DNA from: Hungatella hathewayi
GTDB taxonomy: Bacteria; Bacillota; Clostridia; Lachnospirales; Lachnospiraceae
DNA: 64,000 nt
Assembly: GCA_025149285.1 (NCBI GenBank)
Contig: CP102274.1
Location: forward strand, 1,875,501 to 1,939,500
Direction of reading: 5' to 3'
Shown here one piece after another: positions 57,230 through 64,000 of the stretch. The notes under the pieces are model-generated. The model was not told the origin of the DNA, searched no databases, and saw only the letters and a list, made by a program, of their open reading frames with translations. Both the position numbers and the translations under genes were made by a program. Position 1 is the stretch's first letter. Every line of letters begins with the position of its first letter.

Positions 57230-57984
57230 ATACGGTAATCGAGTGTAAAGGGGTCAGTAAAATATTTGATACGCCGGAGGGGAAACACGAAGTAGTGCGC
57301 GGACTGAATTTTGCCGCCAGAGAAAATGAATTTCTGGTTCTTTTTGGACCAGGTCAGTGCGGAAAAACAACCATTATCAATATGATTGCCGGATTTGAAC
57401 AGACCACCGGGGGAAACATAACCGCTTCCGGTAAAAAGGTGGACCGGCCGGACGTCTCCAGAGGAGTGGTATTTCAGTCCATTTCCCTCTTCCCCTGGAT
57501 GACAGCCATGGGCAATGTCGAATATGGACCTAAAATAGCGGGGGTGAGTAAGGAAGAGCGGAAAAAACGGGCGCAGAAGTATATTAATCTGGTTGGGCTT
57601 CAGGGATTTGAAAATTCCTATCCCGTTCAGCTTTCCGGGGGTATGAAGCAGCGTGTCGGAATTGCGAGGGCATACTGCAACGAACCTGAGTTATTGCTGA
57701 TGGATGAACCTTTTGGTGCACTGGACGCGCAGACCAGATATTTGATGCAGGAGGAACTGCAGAGAATCTGGAGTGCGGAAAAACGTACGGTTATTTTCGT
57801 CACCAATAATATAGAAGAGGCACTGTACCTTGCAGATCGAATTATTGTTCTCACCAATTGTCCTGCCACAGTAAAGAAGGAATATGTCATCGATCTTCCC
57901 AGACCCAGAAATCTGGTTTCGGAAAAATTTCTGGCTCTTCGTAAGGAAATAACCGGCATCCTGGATAATTCACAGGGGAATTGA
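57202..57984 (+). CDS. TauB/SsuB-type ATPase with altered Walker A and H-loop (cluster 2, subunit A1)
   Basis: A 260-residue ATPase starting at GTG 57202 or ATG 57208. As in the cluster 1 A1 protein, the signature LSGGMKQR, Q-loop VVFQSISLFPW and Walker B LLLMDEPFGALD are normal. Walker A again lacks the middle glycine (GPGQCGKT) and the switch His is again Asn (FVTNNIEEA). Both clusters share these changes, so they are an old, conserved feature and not a sequencing error or random decay. Confidence 0.9.
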   Translation: MSMEQERKINTVIECKGVSKIFDTPEGKHEVVRGLNFAARENEFLVLFGPGQCGKTTIINMIAGFEQTTGGNITASGKKVDRPDVSRGVVFQSISLFPWMTAMGNVEYGPKIAGVSKEERKKRAQKYINLVGLQGFENSYPVQLSGGMKQRVGIARAYCNEPELLLMDEPFGALDAQTRYLMQEELQRIWSAEKRTVIFVTNNIEEALYLADRIIVLTNCPATVKKEYVIDLPRPRNLVSEKFLALRKEITGILDNSQGN

Positions 57985-58001
57985 GGATAGGAGGATTAGA
58001 A

Positions 58002-58745
58002 ATGAGTGATCAGATAAAGGTACAGGTCAGACACCTGACCAAGAAATTTGGGGATCTTCTGGTTCTCGATGATGTGTCTTTTGATGTTATGGATGGGGAT
58101 TTGCTTTGCGTAGTAGGTCCCACGGGCTGTGGAAAAACGACCTTTCTGAACAGCCTGGTCAATATTTATGATATTACGTCAGGTGAAATCTTATTGGACG
58201 GACAGAAGGTAAATACGAAAAAGCAGAATATCGCATATATTTTTCAGGGGAATTCAACAATGCCATGGCTGACCGTAGAGGAAAATGTGGGCTTTGGTCT
58301 GCTGTATAAGCCGCTTTCCGATGCGGAAAAGAAAGAGCGGACGGAAAAGTATTTAGAAATCGTGGGATTAAGCCAATACAGGAAATACTATCCCAAACAG
58401 CTCTCTGCAAGCATGCTTCAGAGGGTGAGTATTGCCAGAGCATTTGCCACGGAGCCGGAGCTGCTGCTGATGGATGAGCCGTATGGGCAGCTGGATATTG
58501 AACTCCGTTTCAGACTGGAAGATGAACTGGTGAAGCTCTGGCAGATGACGAAAACGACGGTATTATTTATCACACATAATATCGAGGAAGCGGTCTATCT
58601 GGGAAATAAAATTATGATTCTGACAAACAAGCCGACTACGGTTAAAACAACACTGATCAATGAACTTCCGCGTCCGCGTGATATTGCGGATCCGCAGTTT
58701 ATTGAGCTGCGAAATAAAGTGACAGAACTTATTAAATGGTGGTAA
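58002..58745 (+). CDS. TauB/SsuB-type ATPase with degenerate signature motif (cluster 2, subunit A2)
   Basis: ATG 58002 follows GGAGG. The 247-residue product has intact Walker A GPTGCGKTT, Q-loop YIFQGNSTMPW, Walker B LLLMDEPYGQLD and H-loop FITHNIEEA, but its signature reads LSASMLQR. The A2 of cluster 1 has LSTSSEQR at this position. It pairs with A1 to give a predicted canonical and a predicted degenerate ATP site. It ends three bases before the first sulfatase start. Confidence 0.9.
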   Translation: MSDQIKVQVRHLTKKFGDLLVLDDVSFDVMDGDLLCVVGPTGCGKTTFLNSLVNIYDITSGEILLDGQKVNTKKQNIAYIFQGNSTMPWLTVEENVGFGLLYKPLSDAEKKERTEKYLEIVGLSQYRKYYPKQLSASMLQRVSIARAFATEPELLLMDEPYGQLDIELRFRLEDELVKLWQMTKTTVLFITHNIEEAVYLGNKIMILTNKPTTVKTTLINELPRPRDIADPQFIELRNKVTELIKWW

Positions 58746-58747
58746 AT

Positions 58748-60229
58748 ATGGAAAAGAAGAAAAAGAATATTGTCTGGTTCTGTACAGACCAGCAGAGGTG
58801 GGATACCATTCACAGCCTTGGCAATCCCTATATACATACGCCGAATATTGACCGGCTGGTGAAGGAAGGGGTTGCATTTACCCGGGCTTATACACAGGCG
58901 CCGATCTGTACGCCAAGCCGTGCCTGTTTTTTAACGGGGCGTTATCCCAGAACGACGAAAACGATTTTTAACGGCAATGAAAAGTTCTCAAAGGATGAAA
59001 AACTGGTGACAAAGCTGTTGTCTGACGAAGGATATACGTGCGGCCTGGTGGGCAAGCTTCATCTGACGTCTGCGGAGGGAAGAGTGGAGAAGCGGTGCGA
59101 TGACGGGTATTCCTATTTCCAGTACAGTCATCATCCGCACAATGACTGGAAGGATGGGGGAAATGATTATCAGAACTGGCTGAACGAAAAAGGCGTTCAC
59201 TGGGAAGAAATCTACGGCGGTAAGTTTATGACAATGGCTACGTGGCCGCCTCAGGCCAATCCCTCGTTTTCCGGGAAGCAGGTGGGCGTTCCCGCACAGT
59301 ATCATCAGACGACATGGTGTGTGGAGAAGACGATCGATTTTATTGAGACCAGGAGAAATTCCGGGGAACCGTGGCTGATCAGTGTGAATCCTTTCGATCC
59401 CCATCCTCCGTTAGATCCGCCGCAGGAATATAAAGACCGGCTGAACGTTGAAGAGATGCCGCTGCCGCTCTGGGAAGACGGAGAGATGGAGGGCAAGCCG
59501 CCCCATCAGCAGAAGGACGTGATCCAGGGGGGGCAGGATGGACAGGCGGAGCCCATAGGATCGCTTACGGAGGAGGAAAAACGGGAGCGTTTCAGAGATT
59601 ACTACGCGGAAATTGAACTGATTGATGATCAGTTTGGAAGACTGCTTTCGTATCTCGATCAAACCGGTCTGCGTGAAGACACGATCATTATTTTCATGAG
59701 TGATCACGGGGAAATGAGCGGAGATCACGGCTTGTACTGGAAAGGTGCCTATTTCTATGAAGGTCTTGTCCATGTGCCCCTGATTATTTCCTGTCCGTCC
59801 ATCTTTAAACAGGGATTCCTGTGTGATGCTCTGGTAGAACTGGTAGATATTGCGCCGACTCTTATGGAAGCGGCCGGACTGGAAGTCCCTTATTTTATGC
59901 AGGGCAGGAGTTTTTATGATATACTGACAGGTGAAGCGGATCCCCATCATTTCAAAGACGCAGTTTACAGTGAATTTTATCACTGTCTCAGAGGAACTCA
60001 TGAAGACATTGATGCGACAATGTATTATAATGGGAGATATAAGCTGATTGTATACCATGGAAAAGAATTCGGAGAATTGTATGACCATGAGACAGATCAG
60101 AATGAATTCCATAATTTGTGGGATAAACCGGAATATGAGGCACTGAAAACAGAACTGATAAGAAAGAGTTTTGATCATACCGTCCTTTGCAATATGGACA
60201 ATTCCATGCATCGGGTCTATGGTTTCTGA
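58748..60229 (+). CDS. cytoplasmic S1-family sulfatase 1
   Basis: ATG 58748 follows GGTGG. The 493-residue protein begins KKKNIVWFCTDQQRWDTIHS, with the metal-binding Asp and no signal peptide. The sulfatase signature CTPSRACFLTGRYP has Cys 54, which is converted to formylglycine by a maturation enzyme (not in this window). MSDHGEMSGDHGLYWKG supplies the second metal site. Type I sulfatases hydrolyse sulfate esters; the N-terminus and length resemble choline-sulfatase and N-sulfoglucosamine-sulfohydrolase groups. A cytoplasmic location means the sulfated substrate must be imported, and the TauT-type importer just upstream would do this. Confidence 0.92.
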   Translation: MEKKKKNIVWFCTDQQRWDTIHSLGNPYIHTPNIDRLVKEGVAFTRAYTQAPICTPSRACFLTGRYPRTTKTIFNGNEKFSKDEKLVTKLLSDEGYTCGLVGKLHLTSAEGRVEKRCDDGYSYFQYSHHPHNDWKDGGNDYQNWLNEKGVHWEEIYGGKFMTMATWPPQANPSFSGKQVGVPAQYHQTTWCVEKTIDFIETRRNSGEPWLISVNPFDPHPPLDPPQEYKDRLNVEEMPLPLWEDGEMEGKPPHQQKDVIQGGQDGQAEPIGSLTEEEKRERFRDYYAEIELIDDQFGRLLSYLDQTGLREDTIIIFMSDHGEMSGDHGLYWKGAYFYEGLVHVPLIISCPSIFKQGFLCDALVELVDIAPTLMEAAGLEVPYFMQGRSFYDILTGEADPHHFKDAVYSEFYHCLRGTHEDIDATMYYNGRYKLIVYHGKEFGELYDHETDQNEFHNLWDKPEYEALKTELIRKSFDHTVLCNMDNSMHRVYGF

Positions 60230-60246
60230 GTGAAGGAGATGAAGAA

Positions 60247-61728
60247 ATGAGTCAGAAACCGGTAAATATTGTTTGGTTCTGTACGGATCAGCAGCGCTAT
60301 GATACGATTCATGCACTGGGAAATCCGTATATCCATACACCGAATATCGATAAATTAGCGGAAGAAGGGGTTGCCTTTACCAGGGCCTATACGCAGGCGC
60401 CGATTTGCACCCCCAGCCGTTCCTGTTTTCTAACCGGAAGATATCCCCGAACAACAAAAGCCTTTTATAACGGCAATGACAATTATTCCAAAGATGAAAA
60501 GCTGGTGACAAAGCTGCTGGCCGACTCCGGATATGTCTGTGGTCTGTCAGGCAAGCTCCATCTGACCTCTGCACAGGGGCGGATGGAGAAACGCACGGAC
60601 GATGGCTACAGTTACATACAGTGGAGCGAGCATCCCAACGACGACTGGCCGGGCGGTGAAAATGATTATCAAAACTGGCTGAAAGAAAAAGGACTTCGCT
60701 GGGAAGAGATCTATGGGGGAAAATATACCAGTATGGCAACCTGGCCGCCGAAACCGAATCCTAATTTTACAGGCAAAACCGTTGGCGTGCCGGCCGAGTA
60801 CCATCAGACGACCTGGTGTGTTGAAAAGGCGATCGAGTTTATCGAACAGAACCGTGGCAGCGGGAAACCGTGGCTGATCAGCCTGAATCCATATGATCCT
60901 CATCCGCCGCTGGACCCGCCGCAGGAGTACAAAGACAGGCTTAAAATAGAAGAGATGCCGCTGCCTCTGTGGAAGGAAGGGGAACTGGACACCAAACCGC
61001 CCCACCAGCAGAACGATTACTTCCAGGGCGGGCAGGATGGCCAGGCAGAGCCGTATCCGACGCTGACGGATGAAGACAGAAGGGAGCGTTTTCGAGACTA
61101 TTATGCGGAGATTGAACTGATTGATGACCAGTTCGGGCGACTGATGGAGTACCTCGAAGAGACGGGGCAAAGAGAAGACACGCTCGTGATTTTCATGAGT
61201 GATCACGGTGAGATGAACGGAGATCACGGCCTTTACTGGAAGGGAGCTTATTTCTATGAAGCCTTAGTCCATATTCCTCTCATCCTGTCCTGCCCTTCTC
61301 TGTTCAGAAGAGGCTTAAAGAGTGATGCGCTGGTTGAACTTGTGGATCTGGCTCCAACGCTGATGGAGCTTACCGGTCAGGAAGTACCGTACTATATGCA
61401 GGGGAAAAGTCTCCTTCCCATTCTGACCGGGCAGGCGGATCCCCATCATCATAAGGATTCGGTTTATTCAGAATTCTATCACTGCCTCCTTGGATCGCAT
61501 GATAATATTTATGCAACCATGTATTACGATGGGAGATACAAAATTGTCAATTACCACGGAATGGAATATGGGGAACTGTATGACCATGAGACGGATCCGG
61601 ACGAGTTTTGCAATTTGTGGGACAAGCCGGAGTATGCCATGAAAAAAGCTGAGTTGATCAAAAAGAATTTTGACAGTGCCGTTATGAAAAATATGGATCG
61701 GTCTATGCATATGATCAACGAATACTGA
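60247..61728 (+). CDS. cytoplasmic S1-family sulfatase 2 (tandem paralogue)
   Basis: ATG 60247 has GAAGGAGATG upstream. It is also exactly 493 residues, with the signature Cys at position 54 (CTPSRSCFLTGRYP), NIVWFCTDQQRYDTIHA at the start and MSDHGEMNGDHGLYWKG. It is closely similar to the preceding sulfatase throughout, so a tandem duplication is clear. No signal peptide is present. Differences cluster in the middle (e.g. TWPPKPNPNFTGKTVGVPAE against TWPPQANPSFSGKQVGVPAQ are minor), so the two may act on positional variants of one substrate. Confidence 0.92.
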   Translation: MSQKPVNIVWFCTDQQRYDTIHALGNPYIHTPNIDKLAEEGVAFTRAYTQAPICTPSRSCFLTGRYPRTTKAFYNGNDNYSKDEKLVTKLLADSGYVCGLSGKLHLTSAQGRMEKRTDDGYSYIQWSEHPNDDWPGGENDYQNWLKEKGLRWEEIYGGKYTSMATWPPKPNPNFTGKTVGVPAEYHQTTWCVEKAIEFIEQNRGSGKPWLISLNPYDPHPPLDPPQEYKDRLKIEEMPLPLWKEGELDTKPPHQQNDYFQGGQDGQAEPYPTLTDEDRRERFRDYYAEIELIDDQFGRLMEYLEETGQREDTLVIFMSDHGEMNGDHGLYWKGAYFYEALVHIPLILSCPSLFRRGLKSDALVELVDLAPTLMELTGQEVPYYMQGKSLLPILTGQADPHHHKDSVYSEFYHCLLGSHDNIYATMYYDGRYKIVNYHGMEYGELYDHETDPDEFCNLWDKPEYAMKKAELIKKNFDSAVMKNMDRSMHMINEY

Positions 61729-61756
61729 TTAAATATGCAGACCAAAGGAGATGCTG

Positions 61757-63367
61757 ATGAAACTTACCTTAGAAGGAATCAAAGACAAGCAGGTATGGAA
61801 CCGGGCGGGAATCGGACTGCCATCTTATGATTTGGAAACACTGGCACAGCGGACAACGGAAGCACCGGTATGGGTTCATTTTGGTATCGGGAATATATTC
61901 AGGATTTTTATAGGCAGTATTGCGGACCGCCTGATCACAGACGGACTGATGGACCGTGGAATCGTCTGTGTGGAGACATTTGACTATGAGACGATCGACC
62001 GCATCTATAAGCCATACGATAATCTTTGTCTGTCCGTGATCTTACATAACGACGGTTCGACGGAAAAAAGAGTATTCGGCTGTTTTACTGAAGCGCTGAA
62101 AGGGCTGCCGGATGAGACGAATGACAGAAGGCGATTAAAAGAGATCTTTGCAAATCCCAGCCTTCAGATGGTCTCCTTTACAATCACGGAAAAGGGCTAT
62201 GCGCTGCGCGGTGCGGATGGGCAGTATTACAGCTTCATTCAGGCCGATATCGATCATGGTCCGGAACGGGCCGTGGGGGCTATAGCGGTGATAGCTGCCA
62301 TGCTTCTGGAGCGGTATCAGGCGGGGGCAAAGCCGCTGGCTCTTGTATCTATGGATAACTGTTCTCAGAACGGGGCCAGGCTTCGCAGCGCAGTGCTGGA
62401 AATAGGGCGGGAATGGAGAGACAGGGGATTTGTGGAAGAGGAATTTGTAAACTACATCAGCGATGAAGAGAGGATCGCATTTCCCTGGACCATGATTGAT
62501 AAAATCACGCCGAGGCCGGGAGAGACAGTGAAGACGATGCTTCAGGAGGCCGGTGTAGAGGATATGGATATTGTTGTTACTCAAAAGCAGACCTATATTG
62601 CACCCTTTGTAAATGCGGAAGAACCGCAGTATCTGGTGGTGGAAGACCATTTTCCCGGCGGCAGGCCGCCTCTGGAAAAGGCCGGCGTCTACATGACCAG
62701 CCGTGAAACGGTAAATAAGGCGGAACGGATGAAGGTTACCGTCTGCTTAAATCCGATCCATACCGCTCTGGCTCCATACGGCTGCGTGCTGGGATTTACC
62801 CTTTTTTCCGATCAGATGCGTGATCCGGAGATGGTTAAGCTTGCTGAAAAGGTAGGGCTCCGGGAGGGCATGGAATTTGTGGAGGACCCCGGTATCATTT
62901 CACCGAAAGCGTTTATTGACGAGTGCATCAACGTGCGTTTTTCCAATCCATATCTGGGGGACACGCCGCAACGTATCGCAGTGGATACGTCGCAGATGGT
63001 CGGAATCCGGTTTGGGGAAAACATCAAAGCATGCGTACGAAAATACGGCAATGCTAAAAAACTGACAGGGATTCCGCTGGCGATTGCCGGATGGCTTCGT
63101 TATCTGCTTGCTGTGGATGACGAGGGGAAACCGTTTGAACTCTCCCCGGATCCGATGATTCCCGAACTACAGGCACAGATGGCAGGAATTGTGTTTGGAG
63201 ATCCGGACAGCTTACAGGATCAGCTGCGGCCGATTCTCAGTAATCGCAATATTTTTGGTATCGATCTGTATGATGCAGGGATCGGTGAAACGATTACGGA
63301 GATGCTGCGGGAAGAAATTGCAGGTAAGGGAGCGGTCAGAGCTGCGTTGAAAAAATATCTCGCGTAA
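61757..63367 (+). CDS. mannitol dehydrogenase family oxidoreductase (UxuB/fructuronate-reductase-like)
   Basis: ATG 61757 has AAAGGAG at good spacing; an ATG at 61751 touches the site. The 536-residue protein has the N-terminal Rossmann region of the long-chain polyol dehydrogenases (VWVHFGIGNIFRIFIG), SMDNCSQNGARLRSAVLE, FPWTMIDKITPRP and the C-terminal catalytic KVTVCLNPIHTALAPYG, with the conserved Lys, Asn and His. Family members oxidise mannitol, mannonate, altronate or similar polyols and sugar acids with NAD. As the last gene of the operon it probably acts on the polyol or sugar acid released by the sulfatases. Confidence 0.9.
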   Translation: MKLTLEGIKDKQVWNRAGIGLPSYDLETLAQRTTEAPVWVHFGIGNIFRIFIGSIADRLITDGLMDRGIVCVETFDYETIDRIYKPYDNLCLSVILHNDGSTEKRVFGCFTEALKGLPDETNDRRRLKEIFANPSLQMVSFTITEKGYALRGADGQYYSFIQADIDHGPERAVGAIAVIAAMLLERYQAGAKPLALVSMDNCSQNGARLRSAVLEIGREWRDRGFVEEEFVNYISDEERIAFPWTMIDKITPRPGETVKTMLQEAGVEDMDIVVTQKQTYIAPFVNAEEPQYLVVEDHFPGGRPPLEKAGVYMTSRETVNKAERMKVTVCLNPIHTALAPYGCVLGFTLFSDQMRDPEMVKLAEKVGLREGMEFVEDPGIISPKAFIDECINVRFSNPYLGDTPQRIAVDTSQMVGIRFGENIKACVRKYGNAKKLTGIPLAIAGWLRYLLAVDDEGKPFELSPDPMIPELQAQMAGIVFGDPDSLQDQLRPILSNRNIFGIDLYDAGIGETITEMLREEIAGKGAVRAALKKYLA

Positions 63368-63424
63368 GAGCGCTGCCAAAGAAGAAAATGTAATACAGAA
63401 AAAAACATGGAACCATGGAAAAAT

Positions 63425-63467
63425 GGCCGCAGTTCGTTGCAAATGCAACATACTGCGGCCGCTTTTT
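63425..63467 (+). terminator. terminator of the TauT-sulfatase operon
   Basis: GGCCGCAGT (63425-63433) pairs with ACTGCGGCC (63452-63460), an inner GTTGC/GCAAC stem strengthens it, and TTTTT follows. Confidence 0.88.
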
Positions 63468-63509
63468 GTGATAAGCTGAATACGAATTTAAGAATGGAGG
63501 AACTACGAT

Positions 63510-64000
63510 ATGGAGAACAGAATGTTTTGCTATCAGTGCCAGGAAACCGCCGGTTGTTCCGGCTGTACAAAATCGGGTGTCTGTGGAAAGGGACCCCGTA
63601 CGGCCGCTTTACAGGATATGCTGGTCTGGGTGACAAAAGGTATTTCGGAAGCAGCGGTACGTTTGCGGGAGGAAAACCGGAATGTCCCGGATGAAGTAAA
63701 CAGCCGGGTAATGGAAAATCTTTTTATTACCATTACCAATGGTAATTTCGATGATGAGGCAATCATCCGCAGGATCCGCCGGACTCTGGCGATGAAAAGG
63801 GATCTCATAGACTGTCTGTCCGGAACAGAAGGTCTGTCTGAGGCTGCTCTCTGGGATGACGCAGAGGCCATGGAGGAGAAAGCAAAGGGCATCGGCGTGT
63901 TATCGACAGAGGATGAGGACATCCGCAGTCTCCGGGAGCTGATTACGTATGGACTGAAAGGGATGGCAGCATATTTAAAACACGCAGCGGCCCTGGAGAG
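63510..64000 (+). CDS. hcp: hydroxylamine reductase (hybrid-cluster protein), 3' end outside window
   Basis: ATG 63510 has GGAGG at 63496-63500. The frame runs to the window end (163 codons). The N-terminus has the Cys motif of Hcp for its first iron-sulfur cluster (CYQCQETAG then CSGCTKSGVCGK), followed by TAALQDMLVWVTKGISE and the helical region of the family. Hcp acts in anaerobic nitric oxide/hydroxylamine detoxification or protein S-nitrosylation in the cytoplasm. It stands apart from the sulfatase operon, behind its terminator. The catalytic hybrid-cluster part is not in the window. Confidence 0.92.
   Translation, partial: MENRMFCYQCQETAGCSGCTKSGVCGKGPRTAALQDMLVWVTKGISEAAVRLREENRNVPDEVNSRVMENLFITITNGNFDDEAIIRRIRRTLAMKRDLIDCLSGTEGLSEAALWDDAEAMEEKAKGIGVLSTEDEDIRSLRELITYGLKGMAAYLKHAAALE

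Noticed and set aside
63468-63500. Possible FNR/HcpR-type box (TTGTGATAAGC...) upstream of hcp
   Set aside because: The right half-site does not match TCACAA, so symmetry is too poor to claim it.

Overview
The window looks like a chromosomal segment of a gut-type Clostridia bacterium (Bacillota, most likely Lachnospiraceae). Supporting signs are strong AGGAGG ribosome sites, TTGACA-N17-TATAAT promoters, Gly/Ser/Ala/Thr-rich lipoprotein linkers after an L-x-A-C lipobox, a transketolase split into two genes, HlyC/CorC and MgtC membrane proteins, and many sugar-type ABC importers under LacI, DeoR and AraC regulators. No rRNA, tRNA or CRISPR array was recognised. Family assignments come from reading motifs, not from searches.

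Layout. 1-6.1 kb: the end of a MobA/MocA-like nucleotidyltransferase, a decayed Rpn-type nuclease, a HEAT-repeat protein, a compact PolA-type polymerase with 3'-5' exonuclease, an HPr-like protein lacking the phosphorylatable His, and a CNNM/CorC protein behind a long terminator-bearing leader. 6.1-13.6 kb: a LacI/solute-binding-protein fusion regulator, then a glycerophosphodiesterase-family protein and an AfuABC-type importer. 13.7-15.1 kb: two tandem MgtC proteins. 15.2-25.8 kb: a large catabolic operon (DeoR, BtpA/SgcQ-like, SBP, two permeases, two ATPases, Rpe-like epimerase, M42 peptidase, TIM-barrel isomerase, split transketolase). 26-33.2 kb: two helicases, a BadF-type kinase and a YhcG-type nuclease. 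33.3-44.1 kb: a glycosidase-like lipoprotein, a scarred region (XRE relic, phosphotransferase gene split by an IS91-type element, truncated PAP2 gene), a two-component system, TetR plus methyltransferase, and an AbiE toxin-antitoxin locus whose toxin gene carries an amber codon. 44.1-51.9 kb: an AraC-controlled alpha-galactoside uptake and GH36 cluster. 51.9-53 kb: relics. 53.1-63.4 kb: LacI, a second TauT-type importer with the same unusual composition, two tandem cytoplasmic sulfatases and a mannitol-dehydrogenase-family oxidoreductase. The window ends in hcp (hydroxylamine reductase).

The two points most worth attention are linked. First, the 15-26 kb operon contains the same enzyme families as the uncharacterised E. 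coli sgc locus (DeoR, BtpA, Rpe-like, M42), but the PTS is replaced by a TauT-type ABC importer and a split transketolase is added; no sugar kinase is present. Second, this importer and the one in the sulfatase cluster both have paired, non-identical ATPases with complementary defects: one lacks the Walker A middle glycine and the H-loop His, the other lacks the LSGG signature. Together they would form one canonical and one degenerate ATP site, as in heterodimeric ABC exporters but in an importer. Both systems probably import anionic (phosphorylated, sulfonated or sulfated) sugar-like compounds; this is inference.
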